DNA of 64,000 nucleotides from the NCBI GenBank assembly GCA_002937455.1, contig PTJZ01000013.1, positions 1 to 64,000 of the forward strand. The letters run 5' to 3'. Positions 46,098 to 55,593 of this stretch are shown piece by piece. The position numbers and the translations under genes were made by a program. The notes beneath the pieces were generated by a model, which ran no database searches, had not been told where the DNA came from, and saw nothing but the letters and a program-made list of their open reading frames with translations. Position 1 is the stretch's first letter; each line of letters opens with the position of its first letter. The stretch comes from Alphaproteobacteria bacterium MarineAlpha11_Bin1 (GTDB lineage Bacteria > Pseudomonadota > Alphaproteobacteria > MPNO01 > UBA830).

Positions 46098-47306
46098 ATG
46101 AACCCTGCTGCGATCCCCCACATGAAACGGAATGTTGCGCTATTATCGCTATGCCAAGGCTATGCGCAAACTAGTGTGACTGTAGTGATTAGCGTCTCTG
46201 CTCTTGCTTCACTTCTGATCCTGCAAGATAAGTCTCTGGCTACACTACCGCATGCCTTCATGTGGGTAGCAACCGCAATAGTCGCGACACCGGCGTCGCT
46301 ACTAATGAAGAAATACGGACGCCGAGGCGGGTTTGCGATTGGGTCGATTTTCGGATTGCTGGGTTGTGCGTTTTGCACGCTCGGTCTACATCTTGGCGAT
46401 TTCTGGGTATTTATTGCGGGCACATCGTCTTTCGGAGCTTTTAACGCATTTAACCAATATTTACGGTTCGCGGCCTCTGAAACGGCCGATGACAATTTTC
46501 GACCTAAGGCAATTTCATGGGTCATTGGAGGTGGCTTAATAGCAGCCTTTGTCGGCGGTACTCTAGCGGGAAACACGGCTAATCTGTGGGTGCCGCAATA
46601 TACGGCCACCTATGTGATTCTCGCCGTCGCACCAATCATGTTTGCAATCACCATTCAGTTCGTGCGGATGCCAGAGCCAGACCAGTCTGGCGTGTTAGCG
46701 CTGGAAAAAAAATCTTCGGGGCGTCCTTTGAAACAAATTATGAAACAGCCTGCTTTTGTCGTTGCGGCCATCGGCACGTCGGTATCATGGGCCGGGATGA
46801 TCTTGATGATGGCGGCGACCCCGCTATCCATGAAGTTGTGCGGCTTGGAAGAGGATGTACCGTTCGTCATCCAATGGCACATGTTCGCTATGTTTGCGCC
46901 GTCGTTCTTCGCTGGCCAGCTAATCAGTCGGTTCGGCAACCTAAATGTTGTCATGATGGGATTTGTACTTTTCTTTTGCGGAATCATTTCTGGGCTGACA
47001 GGGATTACGCTGACAAACTTCTTCCTAACCAACATGCTAATCGGTGCGGGTTGGAACCTCATGTTAATCGGTTCTACCTCTTTGCTGGTCACCTGCCACA
47101 CGGAGGAGGAAAAGGGGAAGGTACAGGGTGCGAATGACACCATCGCTTATATTCTGGCAGCGATCTCTTCGTTCTTTGCTGGCTATTTGCAGATCGAAAT
47201 AGGCTGGAACGCCGTAATGATCGCTATCGTGCCCCAGATAGTGATTGTCGCCGGGGCAGTCTTTTGGATGCGTTCGGTCAACGCCCGGGCAGTGACAACC
47301 CATTAA
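46098..47306 (+). CDS. MFS transporter
   Basis: 402 residues with twelve predicted helices. The cytoplasmic loop 2-3 motif is LLMKKYGRRGGFAIGS, a variant of the MFS motif A, and its counterpart in the second half is GQLISRFGNLNVVMMG. The start lies 42 bases after the IalB gene. The overall look resembles the YfcJ/riboflavin-like or drug-exporter branch; the substrate is unknown. It is convergent with the MetE-like gene. Confidence 0.85.
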   Translation: MNPAAIPHMKRNVALLSLCQGYAQTSVTVVISVSALASLLILQDKSLATLPHAFMWVATAIVATPASLLMKKYGRRGGFAIGSIFGLLGCAFCTLGLHLGDFWVFIAGTSSFGAFNAFNQYLRFAASETADDNFRPKAISWVIGGGLIAAFVGGTLAGNTANLWVPQYTATYVILAVAPIMFAITIQFVRMPEPDQSGVLALEKKSSGRPLKQIMKQPAFVVAAIGTSVSWAGMILMMAATPLSMKLCGLEEDVPFVIQWHMFAMFAPSFFAGQLISRFGNLNVVMMGFVLFFCGIISGLTGITLTNFFLTNMLIGAGWNLMLIGSTSLLVTCHTEEEKGKVQGANDTIAYILAAISSFFAGYLQIEIGWNAVMIAIVPQIVIVAGAVFWMRSVNARAVTTH

Positions 47307-47335
47307 TTTGTTGCCTTTGTGACAGTCGAGTGCAG

Positions 47336-48454
47336 CTAGACACTTCCCCATATTTCATCGGCTAACTCGACAATCAGGTTGAGCTTTCTTTTCGTATCAT
47401 CCATGCCTAGAACTTGACCGTCACCGCTTCCCGATGAAAACCCACACTGAGCGCTTAGCGCTAACTGCTCCATCGGGATGATAGCTGCCGCGTCGTCGAT
47501 TCGAGATCTTACTTCCTCTTTTTCCTCAAGAATTGGCGATTTTGCACTGATTAATCCAAGAACGATGAGTTTGCCCTTCGGTACATGCCGGAGTGGTCTG
47601 AAATCACCGGCTCGTTTGGAATCGTACTCCATGAATATAGTATCGACATCCAGCTGATTAAACAGTTTCTCCGCGATCGGTTCGTAGCCGCCTTCACCCA
47701 TCCACATACCCTTTAAATTTCCACGGCACATATGTAGACCAATGGTCATATTATCAGGGCGCTCCGAAATAGAATCGTTAATAACCTGAATATATGCATC
47801 AGTCAGGGTGTCCGGATCTTCGCCACGGTCCTGTATGGCTTTCCGGGCAGTGATATCGCAATTACAGGGGAGAGCGGTGTCGTCAAGCTGCACAAAGGTA
47901 CATCCTGCTATAGCTAAATCCGCGATCTCAGCACGGTAGATACTGGCAAGATCGGCGAAATATCCTTCCTTATCTGGATAAGCATTTCTGTCGAAGCTTT
48001 GATCTCCAAGAAAAAAATGCAGCACTGGTGGTGACGCCATAGTGACCTTCGGAAGACCCCTAGGTTTCAGTGAATTCAGGTAGTTGTAGTCATCGACAAC
48101 AATTGGGCCGCTGCGTTTGACTTTGGTCTCCGCGAAGGGCGAGGGGGGTACGAATACGTCGCCTTCCTTATTCTTGAAGGCTAGTGTTCCCGCGTCGCGT
48201 ACAATAATTCCCTCAATCGCATCGATGACGCCAGAAGACCAAGCGGCCCGTCGGTACTCTCCGTCAGTGACGCTCGGTAGACCGATAGAATCCTGAAAGG
48301 TGACAACCTCGGCGATCGCTTGATCTTGGGATTCGCGAAATTCCTTACCGGAGAGCGCTCCGGTACGGTAGGAACGAGCCGCCTCTATCAGGCTCTTCGG
48401 ACGCAGAAAACTTCCGATGTGATCGGCGCGGAATATATGCTTCCCGTTTGGCAT
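47336..48454 (-). CDS. MetE C-terminal-like cobalamin-independent methionine synthase family protein
   Basis: 372 residues, about half of a full MetE, with only the catalytic barrel. The zinc ligands are visible as HMC (TIGLHMCRGNLKG), a Glu in MEYDSKRAGDF and the late Cys in SAQCGFSSG; SVTDGEYRRAAW and FVQLDDTALPC are other family blocks. Such single-barrel proteins (YxjG/YxjH-like) transfer methyl groups to homocysteine or act on related thiols; the methyl donor is not known. It stands divergent from the PaaK-like gene. Confidence 0.85.
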   Translation of the reverse strand: MPNGKHIFRADHIGSFLRPKSLIEAARSYRTGALSGKEFRESQDQAIAEVVTFQDSIGLPSVTDGEYRRAAWSSGVIDAIEGIIVRDAGTLAFKNKEGDVFVPPSPFAETKVKRSGPIVVDDYNYLNSLKPRGLPKVTMASPPVLHFFLGDQSFDRNAYPDKEGYFADLASIYRAEIADLAIAGCTFVQLDDTALPCNCDITARKAIQDRGEDPDTLTDAYIQVINDSISERPDNMTIGLHMCRGNLKGMWMGEGGYEPIAEKLFNQLDVDTIFMEYDSKRAGDFRPLRHVPKGKLIVLGLISAKSPILEEKEEVRSRIDDAAAIIPMEQLALSAQCGFSSGSGDGQVLGMDDTKRKLNLIVELADEIWGSV

Positions 48455-48560
48455 CTTGTCTCGGAACTCCTACTTTACCCACGATTTACCCACCTTATTA
48501 TCCTAAAAACTGGGCACAGACCTGTATAACTGTATTTACCCTCAAAGGGGAGGAAATGAG

Positions 48561-49865
48561 ATGTGGAAAACACCCGAGACGATTTTTCCGGCTGAAAGCG
48601 TCTCAGAGATCGAACGTATTCAGAGTGCCCGAAAGAGAATCGCAGTCGAGAACGCCAAATCATCCGCATTCTTTTCTGGAAAACTCGATCATATTGATTT
48701 GGAACGGCTGGACGATCCGGAGGAGTGGCAGAAAATTCCTATTCTTACTAAGGATCAACTGCGCGAAGTGTCGCCGGAACATTTTTTTGATGCGTTCTGT
48801 ATCGGCGATCGAACCGATGCGGTTGAGTACTGGCGTTCCGGCGGAGTAACCGGCCGGCCTCTATTCTATCCGCGATCTGCCGAAGACATGCGATTCGGGC
48901 TTGAAGCATTTCGCCGTTTGTGGGTGACGGCTAATATAGGCCCTGACGACTTAGCCCATATCTCTTTTCCGTTGGGGCTCCATCCAGTGGGAAGTCTTTA
49001 CGCACGTTCGGCGGAGGAACTAGGTATTGGCACCGTTTGGTGCGGTGCTGGCAATTCGACGTCGTCGGAGCTGCAAATAGAACTTATACAGACGCTGAAG
49101 CCCACTGTTTTCGCCGGTATGGCCAGCTACGGCCTGCAGCTAGCGCAAGTGGCGGAGCGGATGGGAATTGATCTTTCTCAGAGTTCTGTGAATAAGTTTC
49201 TCACCGCTGCCGAACCTCTCTCACCGGGCAAAAGGCTGAGGATTGAAGAGATGTGGGGGGCAGAGGTATTCGACCAGTTCGGATCGACTGAAGGCTCGGC
49301 GCTCGCAAGCGAGACAAGCCTGCACGACGGAATGATATTCTGGTCGGATCTTTTCCACTTCGAAGTTCTTGATGAAGCGACACTTGATCCTGTTGCTGAG
49401 GATGAAAAGGGGATACTGATCATCACACCTTTATGGAACAATAATGTGACGCCATTTCTGCGATGGAACATGGGTGATTATGTAAGCTGGCAACGTTCCA
49501 AGCCGACTGCCAGTGATCCATTATCAATCTATCCTTTGATTCAACATGCCGCACGAACATCAGGATTCTTCAAGGTTCGCGGTATCAACATCAATCATGC
49601 CGATTTTGATGATTATATGATGCTGCAGATGGATGTCGCGGACTATAAGGTTGAGGTCCATGAATCCAAAACGCTTGATGTTTTGCGTGTTTATATTGAA
49701 ATATCTGACACTGCCAATTATCTCGAGATTTCTGAGCGTATCGCAGGGGAAATCAAGAAACGGTTTGAAGTATCGCCTGAAGTTTTATCATTAGAGTCGG
49801 GTACCTTAGAGGCGGAATTCAAAGGTCAAATCAAACAGAACCGATATATAGACGCGCGGGGATAA
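48561..49865 (+). CDS. Phenylacetate-CoA ligase-like adenylating enzyme
   Basis: 434 residues with the PaaK layout rather than that of the long ANL ligases. It has the shortened A3 loop YWRSGGVTGRPLFYPRS, A5 FDQFGSTEG, RWNMGDYVSW for A7 and KVRGININHADFDD at the hinge. The C-terminal part is a small ferredoxin-like domain ending FKGQIKQNRYI, with the A10 lysine. The Ser/Thr/Gly-rich loop is shorter than the consensus SSGTTG. It likely activates an aryl acid. Ribosome site GGGGAGG lies ten bases before ATG 48561. Confidence 0.8.
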   Translation: MWKTPETIFPAESVSEIERIQSARKRIAVENAKSSAFFSGKLDHIDLERLDDPEEWQKIPILTKDQLREVSPEHFFDAFCIGDRTDAVEYWRSGGVTGRPLFYPRSAEDMRFGLEAFRRLWVTANIGPDDLAHISFPLGLHPVGSLYARSAEELGIGTVWCGAGNSTSSELQIELIQTLKPTVFAGMASYGLQLAQVAERMGIDLSQSSVNKFLTAAEPLSPGKRLRIEEMWGAEVFDQFGSTEGSALASETSLHDGMIFWSDLFHFEVLDEATLDPVAEDEKGILIITPLWNNNVTPFLRWNMGDYVSWQRSKPTASDPLSIYPLIQHAARTSGFFKVRGININHADFDDYMMLQMDVADYKVEVHESKTLDVLRVYIEISDTANYLEISERIAGEIKKRFEVSPEVLSLESGTLEAEFKGQIKQNRYIDARG

Positions 49866-49937
49866 GCCACGGTACTCACGCTACTCTTTCAAAAGGTATC
49901 TTGAAAAAGCTGAAATCGGTGACCTAGTAATGGGCTG

Positions 49938-49965
49938 TTGATCGGGCGATCCCAGCCCCTATATT
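49938..49965 (+). promoter_or_regulatory. Promoter of rlmN (possibly leaderless transcript)
   Basis: TTGATC (49938-49943) and TATATT (49960-49965) are separated by 16 bases. The start codon of rlmN follows six bases after the -10 box, so the first transcribed base would coincide with the ATG. No ribosome site stands before this ATG. Confidence 0.5.
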
Positions 49966-49971
49966 GCGGCC

Positions 49972-51090
49972 ATGTCAACGAAAACTAATATCTCTAAAGT
50001 AGATAGTGTTTCTGAAGCCAATGACGCCCAGATTGATCTAGTGGGACTGACGCGTGAGCAAATGGAGACCACTCTTACAGAGATGGATCTTCCAAGGTTC
50101 CGGGCGAAGCAGTTATGGCATTGGATATACCATCACGGTGTGCGTGATTTTTCAGATATGACGACCATATCGAAAAATCTCCAGCCTCAATTCGCAGAGA
50201 AATTCATGATCTCCCGCCCGGATATTGCCACCGAACAAACGTCGAATGACGGCACGCGAAAATGGCTGATGGGATTTACTGACGGGAACCTCGCGGAGGC
50301 TGTACACATTCCAGAAGAAGACCGGGGTGCTGTATGCATCTCTTCCCAGGTAGGCTGCACGTTGAACTGCAGATTTTGCCATACCGGCACTCAGCGGCTT
50401 GTTCGAAATTTGACCCCAAGCGAAATCGTTGGCCAGTTCATGCTAGCCAGAGACTCCTACAATGAATGGCCGTCTTCCAAGGAACCCCGCCGTCTAACTA
50501 ATATAGTAATGATGGGTATGGGCGAACCCCTTTATAACTATGACAACATCGTTAAGGCTCTGCACATAATCATGGACGAGGAGGGTATCAACATATCCCG
50601 ACGCCGGATCACCTTGTCCACCGCGGGCGTAGTGCCAATGATACCAAAGATTGGGGCAGATCTTGGTATCCAGCTCGCAATATCGCTCCACGCTGTGACT
50701 GACGACCTGCGTAACGAGATCGTACCGATAAATAAAAAGTATCCAATTGCGGAATTGCTTGATGCGTGTCGCGCCTACCCTACGGCGAAGAACTCGCGTC
50801 GGATTACGTTCGAGTATGTCATGCTAAAGGGTATCAATGACTCGCCTGCAGATGCTCGAGAGCTTGTTCGCCTTATTAGTGGTATCCCCGCTAAAGTAAA
50901 TCTCATCCCATTTAATCCGTGGCCCGGGTCGCCTTATGAATGTTCTAGCGACGGGGATATTGCGGCATTTGCCGACATTGTTAACATGGCCGGATATTCA
51001 TCGCCTGTTCGTACCCCACGAGGACGTGATATACTCGCCGCATGTGGTCAGCTGAAGACGCTCAGCGAGCGGACACGTAAGAACGCCTGA
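49972..51090 (+). CDS. rlmN: 23S rRNA/tRNA adenine-C2 methyltransferase RlmN
   Basis: 372 residues. The radical-SAM cluster motif is [11 protein letters not shown] (C-x3-C-x2-C), with [11 protein letters not shown] and the methyl-carrying C-terminal Cys in ILAACGQL. N-terminal helices [18 protein letters not shown] bind RNA. It methylates A2503 of 23S rRNA and A37 of some tRNAs. The N-terminus has about 20 extra residues before the conserved part. ATG 49972 lies directly behind a good promoter without a leader. Confidence 0.95.
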   Translation: MSTKTNISKVDSVSEANDAQIDLVGLTREQMETTLTEMDLPRFRAKQLWHWIYHHGVRDFSDMTTISKNLQPQFAEKFMISRPDIATEQTSNDGTRKWLMGFTDGNLAEAVHIPEEDRGAVCISSQVGCTLNCRFCHTGTQRLVRNLTPSEIVGQFMLARDSYNEWPSSKEPRRLTNIVMMGMGEPLYNYDNIVKALHIIMDEEGINISRRRITLSTAGVVPMIPKIGADLGIQLAISLHAVTDDLRNEIVPINKKYPIAELLDACRAYPTAKNSRRITFEYVMLKGINDSPADARELVRLISGIPAKVNLIPFNPWPGSPYECSSDGDIAAFADIVNMAGYSSPVRTPRGRDILAACGQLKTLSERTRKNA

Positions 51091-51388
51091 ATAATAATTT
51101 ACTTAGCCACGAATGGCCTGGATGGAAGTGCACTTGCCGGCCCCTTTGGAAAATTATAAAAAAATTTGGTTGATTCCGAAGAGTTAAATTCTTCTCTGTG
51201 TCTTCGCATTAGCCAAACTTACCTTTTAGTCGGCCGGCGGAAAAATAAATCTATTCGACAGAAATATTTTCCTGCTAAGTCAGTATTCATGTAAAATCCG
51301 AAGTCCGATAATGTATCTATTGATTTTATGATCCTCACGTTTGCGGCGATGTATTTAATCGGGTGATCGAGGAACCGAATCCTCTTGC
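51091..51388. other. Intergenic region upstream of the argG promoter
   Basis: About 300 bases, A/T-rich, between rlmN and argG. No gene is recognised. A minus-strand frame (51219-51479) runs through the argG promoter and start and is taken as chance. Confidence 0.5.
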
Positions 51389-51416
51389 TTGCCGCGCCCC
51401 GAGGAATGCCTATACT
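51389..51416 (+). promoter_or_regulatory. Promoter of argG
   Basis: TTGCCG (51389-51394) and TATACT (51411-51416) with 16 bases between form a plausible sigma70 promoter about 50 bases before the argG start. The predicted leader contains CCGCG/CGCGG, which could form a short hairpin. Confidence 0.45.
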
Positions 51417-51466
51417 CCGCGCGATTCCGCACCGCGGGGTATGTATTACGAACCGAGAGGCATTCC

Positions 51467-52687
51467 ATGGCCACATCAAAACCCGGAGAGGTCAAAAAAG
51501 TCGTGCTCGCCTATTCGGGTGGGCTGGATACATCCGTGATCCTGAAATGGCTGCAGCAGACCTATGAATGCGAGGTCGTTACTTTTACAGCTGATCTGGG
51601 GCAGGGTGAAGAGCTTGACCCGGCGCGCGAAAAGGCTGTCGCGGCAGGTGTAGAAGAAATCTATATTGACGATCTGCGCGAGGAATTTGTCCGGGATTTC
51701 GTATTCCCTATGTTCCGCGCCAATGCACTCTACGAAGGTATCTACCTGCTGGGTACGTCGATCGCGAGACCACTGATTGCCAAACGCCAGATCGAAATCG
51801 CTCGAGAAACCGGGGCAGATGCTGTCAGTCATGGCGCCACCGGCAAAGGAAATGACCAGGTTCGGTTTGAGCTTGGCTATTATTCGCTGGAGCCGGATAT
51901 CAAGGTCATAGCACCGTGGCGGGAGTGGGATCTCGATTCACGCACCAAGCTGATGGAATTTGCGCGCTCTAACCAAATCCCGATATCGCGTGATAAGATA
52001 GACGAACCACCCTATTCAACAGATGCTAATCTTCTGCACATTTCCTATGAGGGTAAGGCCTTGGAAGACCCTTGGATTGAGGCAGATGATGCCATGTATA
52101 CGCGCTCAGTCTCCCCTGAAGATTCTCCCGATACGCCAACCTACATTGAAGTCGAATTTCAGGCTGGAGACGCTGTGGCAATAGATGGTCAAAAAATGTC
52201 TCCAGCAGTATTATTGACTAAGCTGAATCAGCTTGGTGGCGCCAACGGTATTGGTCGCATCGACATTGTTGAGAATCGTTATGTAGGCATGAAATCGCGC
52301 GGTATATATGAAACGCCGGGCGGTACAATCCTCGCGGTGGCCCACCGCGGAATTGAGTCCATCACGCTGGATAGGGGCGCTGCCCATCTAAAAGATGAGC
52401 TTATGCCGCGCTACGCAGAGCTGGTCTATAACGGGTTCTGGTTTTCGCCTGAACGGGAGATGATCCAGTCTGCAGTTGACGAGAGCCAGAAGTATGTTTC
52501 CGGCACGGTAAGGCTGAAACTATTCAAGGGAGTGGCGAGCGTCGTTGGGCGCAAATCCCCTGTAAGTCTATACTCCGAGCAGCATGTCACTTTCGAGGCC
52601 GATAAAGTCTATGATCAACGAGATGCAGAGGGTTTTATAAAGCTGAATGCCCTGCGTTTGCGGCTAATGAACGCCCGAAAAGGATGA
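51467..52687 (+). CDS. argG: Argininosuccinate synthase
   Basis: 406 residues from ATG 51467, with GAGAGG seven bases upstream; the earlier open frame is promoter region. ATP-pyrophosphatase loop: [17 protein letters not shown]; other family blocks are [40 protein letters not shown] and [19 protein letters not shown]. It joins citrulline and aspartate in the penultimate step of arginine synthesis. Its stop overlaps the start of the DMT transporter by four bases (ATGA). Confidence 0.96.
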   Translation: MATSKPGEVKKVVLAYSGGLDTSVILKWLQQTYECEVVTFTADLGQGEELDPAREKAVAAGVEEIYIDDLREEFVRDFVFPMFRANALYEGIYLLGTSIARPLIAKRQIEIARETGADAVSHGATGKGNDQVRFELGYYSLEPDIKVIAPWREWDLDSRTKLMEFARSNQIPISRDKIDEPPYSTDANLLHISYEGKALEDPWIEADDAMYTRSVSPEDSPDTPTYIEVEFQAGDAVAIDGQKMSPAVLLTKLNQLGGANGIGRIDIVENRYVGMKSRGIYETPGGTILAVAHRGIESITLDRGAAHLKDELMPRYAELVYNGFWFSPEREMIQSAVDESQKYVSGTVRLKLFKGVASVVGRKSPVSLYSEQHVTFEADKVYDQRDAEGFIKLNALRLRLMNARKG

Positions 52688-53565
52688 TGGATGGTGCTGG
52701 GATCACGAGACCCCGATTTCTGATTTCTGCCTTCTGGGCAATTCTAGCCGCCGCCAGCTTTGCCGTTATGATAGCTAGCGTTCGTTATATGGACGGTAAG
52801 TTTGACGCGTTTGAGATTGTTTTCTTTCGCGCCCTGATCGGCGTATTTATCGTCATACCGCTTGTTTCGAGATCGGGTTTTTCTGCGCTGCGGACTAACC
52901 GGCTTCCGATGCACTTGGTACGCACGGTTTTTGCGCTTTTCGCCATGGCTACCCTTTATTATGCGCTGCCCTTTATTCCTGTAGCTCAGGCCGTAGCACT
53001 CACATTCTTGATACCCCTATTCACAACTGTAGCGGCAGGCACAGTGCTGGGCGAAACGGTGAGTATACATCGTTGGGGGGCGACTCTGGTTGGTTTCGGG
53101 GGTGCACTAATTATTATACGTCCTGGGTTCGTCGATATCAGTTTACCGATTCTGCTCGTAGTTCTTTCTTCGGCGCTCTACGCCGGAGCATGGTCGAGTG
53201 TTAAGATTCTGACTAAGACGGAATCAGCCGCTGCGACGGTATTTTGGATGAACCTGCTGATGGTTCCTCTGACCGCGATCCCGCTAATTTTTGTCTGGGA
53301 GAATCCCGGATCGGAAGATGTCGTGCCAATCGCCTTCATGGCGTTGTCGGGGTGGGCGGCACATTTCTGCCAAGCTCGGGCGTTTGCAACTGCAGATGCC
53401 AGTTCCGTTATGCCATTCGACTTCCTTCGCTTGCCATTGGGCGCGTTATTTGGATATCTACTTTTCAGCGAACTGATAGACGGGTGGACATGGGCGGGGG
53501 CGGTGGTGATTTTTCTTGCCGGATACTACATTTCGCGTCGCGAGGCTCGCAAAAACAGAAACTAA
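52684..53565 (+). CDS. EamA/DMT-family transporter coupled to argG
   Basis: 293 residues, ten predicted helices. [20 protein letters not shown] is helix 1, and [14 protein letters not shown] ends the first repeat, the same wording as in the six-gene array at 32-38 kb. ATG 52684 overlaps the argG stop (ATGA), so the two are translated together. That points to a substrate linked to arginine, citrulline or aspartate, although this is inference only from coupling. Confidence 0.88.
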   Translation: MMDGAGITRPRFLISAFWAILAAASFAVMIASVRYMDGKFDAFEIVFFRALIGVFIVIPLVSRSGFSALRTNRLPMHLVRTVFALFAMATLYYALPFIPVAQAVALTFLIPLFTTVAAGTVLGETVSIHRWGATLVGFGGALIIIRPGFVDISLPILLVVLSSALYAGAWSSVKILTKTESAAATVFWMNLLMVPLTAIPLIFVWENPGSEDVVPIAFMALSGWAAHFCQARAFATADASSVMPFDFLRLPLGALFGYLLFSELIDGWTWAGAVVIFLAGYYISRREARKNRN

Positions 53566-53945
53566 CTCCCAAACAAATGGGAATCGCTTCTTAAAGGTTA
53601 GAGTCTCAGAGAAAGCCATTATATTCTCTATAAATTTGACGAGCACGGTCTTGCCAAATCAACCACTCTTAATTAATCGCAAGCGCCTCTGCCCATAACT
53701 CGAAAGAGATATTATGTCCCGTCTTGGGTGGGGTCTTGCGGCAATATAGGTTGACGGCATTTTATGCTACGAAATATCGCGTTTTCACTGTAGCAAAACC
53801 CATAAAAATTCCAACGATGTTACCTTAGCCACATCCATTCCTGCCAAGGTAAGCGGTATTGATCCGGATGCATCGCAGAGCTATTTAATATTCGGACGTA
53901 GACATTCGATCATCGAATACTGAGAAATAAGTAAAAAACGCTTTT
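53566..53945. other. Intergenic region with possible decayed minus-strand gene
   Basis: 380 bases between the DMT gene and folD. On the minus strand, 53606-53723 reads protein-like (HNISFELWAEALAIN, then after a TAA EWLIWQDRARQIYREYNGF, then TGA). The style resembles the C-terminal half of a TetR-like regulator, but this is not certain. It may be a remnant; the rest shows nothing. Confidence 0.3.
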
Positions 53946-54836
53946 TCAGATTTTAGGCACTTCGATTTGGTACTGCCGGCAGGTGGCGATCAACGTGTTG
54001 CGCAGTAGGCACGCAATAGTAATGGGACCGACCCCGCCAGGTACTGGCGTGATAGCCCTGGCGTTTTGGACCGCTTCATCAAACGCAACGTCTCCGACAA
54101 GGCGCGTTTTATCTTTCGTTTTGTTCGGCACCCTATTGATGCCAACGTCGATAACCGTTGCTCCTGGCTTGATCCAGTCTCCTTTTATCATTTCCGGGCA
54201 TCCGACTGCCGCGATCAAGATGTCTGCTTCGCGACAGATAGCAGAAAGATTGGCAGTTCGGGAATGGGCTATGGTAACCGTGCAGTTAGCGTCTAGTAGG
54301 AGTTGTGCCATAGGTTTGCCCACGATATTAGATCGCCCCACTACAACGGCATTTAAGCCGGATAGATCGCCCAGAATATGTTCTAACAGCATGCGACAGC
54401 CCAGCGGTGTGCAGGGCACCATGCCCCAACGACCGGTCGCCAGTGCACCTACATTGCGGGGGTGAAACCCGTCAACATCTTTCCCTGGGTCAATGGCATC
54501 AATTATAGAGTCGGGACGGATGTGATCAGGTAGGGGTAATTGAATCAAAATACCATTAACCGCAGGGTCGTTGTTCAGTTTATCTATTATAGCTATCAGC
54601 TCTTCCTCTTGGGTGTTTTGGGACAGGGTTTCACCCAGCGAGAGCATCCCGATCTCTTGCGTTTTTTCATTCTTATTTCTTATATATATCTGGCTTGCTG
54701 GATCCTCACCGACTATTACGGTGGCCAATCTAGGGACTAGAGAATGGTTCTCGATGAGTTTGGCCGTTTCGGCTTTGACTCTATCGATAAGGTTTGCCGC
54801 GAATCCTTTGCAGTCAATTATAATGCCATCTGTCAT
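53946..54836 (-). CDS. folD: Methylenetetrahydrofolate dehydrogenase/cyclohydrolase
   Basis: 296 residues. Signatures: [22 protein letters not shown] (substrate Tyr and catalytic Lys, Y-x-x-x-K), [42 protein letters not shown] (NADP loop) and [16 protein letters not shown]. It converts 5,10-methylene-THF to 10-formyl-THF, which feeds Fmt, encoded at 60481. It lies nine bases after yggT on the same strand. Confidence 0.95.
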   Translation of the reverse strand: MTDGIIIDCKGFAANLIDRVKAETAKLIENHSLVPRLATVIVGEDPASQIYIRNKNEKTQEIGMLSLGETLSQNTQEEELIAIIDKLNNDPAVNGILIQLPLPDHIRPDSIIDAIDPGKDVDGFHPRNVGALATGRWGMVPCTPLGCRMLLEHILGDLSGLNAVVVGRSNIVGKPMAQLLLDANCTVTIAHSRTANLSAICREADILIAAVGCPEMIKGDWIKPGATVIDVGINRVPNKTKDKTRLVGDVAFDEAVQNARAITPVPGGVGPITIACLLRNTLIATCRQYQIEVPKI

Positions 54837-54845
54837 CGTGGAATA

Positions 54846-55148
54846 TTAGGAAACAATCCAGATATAAATTTGTTGAAGAATTCCATCTTTTAGGAAAAGC
54901 AGAAGCAGTATTGCAATAAGAGGGGAGAAGTCGATACCGCCGAAATTCGGGAGTAGGTTGCGGATTGGCTGAAGCATCGGCTCAGTCAACCGGTAAAGTG
55001 TATTGCCAGCGACATAGATAAACCGATTGCTGGTATTGACGACCTTAAAAGCAATTAGCCAACTCATGATAGCGGAGATAATGAAACACCATATGTAAAG
55101 GTTGACTACGACGTCGAGAAGATTGAACAGGGTGGCGACTAGCTGCAT
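54846..55148 (-). CDS. YggT family membrane protein
   Basis: 100 residues with two hydrophobic hairpins. YIWCFIISAIMSWLIAF and the connecting YRLTEPMLQPIRNLLPNFGG followed by DFSPLIAILLLLFL are family marks. YggT proteins are linked to turgor/osmotic tolerance and to division or SepF-like roles. Here yggT is directly upstream of folD, a common alphaproteobacterial arrangement (usually with a DUF167 gene between, absent here). Confidence 0.9.
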   Translation of the reverse strand: MQLVATLFNLLDVVVNLYIWCFIISAIMSWLIAFKVVNTSNRFIYVAGNTLYRLTEPMLQPIRNLLPNFGGIDFSPLIAILLLLFLKDGILQQIYIWIVS

Positions 55149-55275
55149 GTAAGAAGGGTGCCTGTGAGTAGTGAAATTACAGGGTAACGGCGGCCTGTTC
55201 TAGGTGCAAGCGGTTCGCTTGAAGCGGCCGGAGGAGAGATCTAATATTAACTCAGATGAATTCGTTTTAGCTTGC

Positions 55276-55304
55276 TTGACAGATATCGGCTTCGTCCACA
55301 TTAT
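55276..55304 (+). promoter_or_regulatory. Promoter of tRNA-Ala
   Basis: A perfect TTGACA (55276-55281) and CATTAT (55299-55304) are separated by 17 bases and stand 32 bases before the tRNA gene. Confidence 0.55.
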
Positions 55305-55336
55305 CCGCCCGCTTGATCCTCAGGGATTGGCACCGT

Positions 55337-55412
55337 GGGGCCGTAGCTCAGCTGGGAGAGCGCTGCGTTCGCAATGCAGAGGTCGGGAGTTCGATCCTCC
55401 TCGGCTCCACCA
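55337..55412 (+). tRNA. tRNA-Ala(CGC)
   Basis: A full 76-base cloverleaf including an encoded CCA. Acceptor GGGGCCG pairs with CGGCTCC (one G-T), the D loop is AGCTCAGCTGGGAGAGC, the anticodon arm is CTGCG-TTCGCAA-TGCAG with anticodon CGC, and the T arm is GGGAG-TTCGATC-CTCC. It reads codon GCG. The gene stands alone between yggT and the peroxiredoxin. Confidence 0.96.
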
Positions 55413-55546
55413 TCCTTCTCCCAGCTACCTTAAGCTACGGACCGGTCTCTATGTTGCCGAGTTCCCAAATAAAATTACTATGAGAAATCTTTCGAAGTCC
55501 GAGGAAACTAACTGCCTATTTTTCGCGGGCGGCTAGTACACGCAGG

Positions 55547-55571
55547 AAGGGCGGCTATTGACGCCGCCCTT
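55547..55571. terminator. Bidirectional intrinsic terminator-like hairpin
   Basis: AAGGGCGGC (55547-55555) and GCCGCCCTT (55563-55571) form a perfect nine-base stem with a seven-base loop, followed on the plus strand by a T/C-rich run ending in TTTTT. It can end the tRNA transcript, and read from the other side it lies 23 bases past the stop of the peroxiredoxin gene. Confidence 0.75.
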
Positions 55572-55593
55572 GTCATTCTCTCTCTTTTTACCT

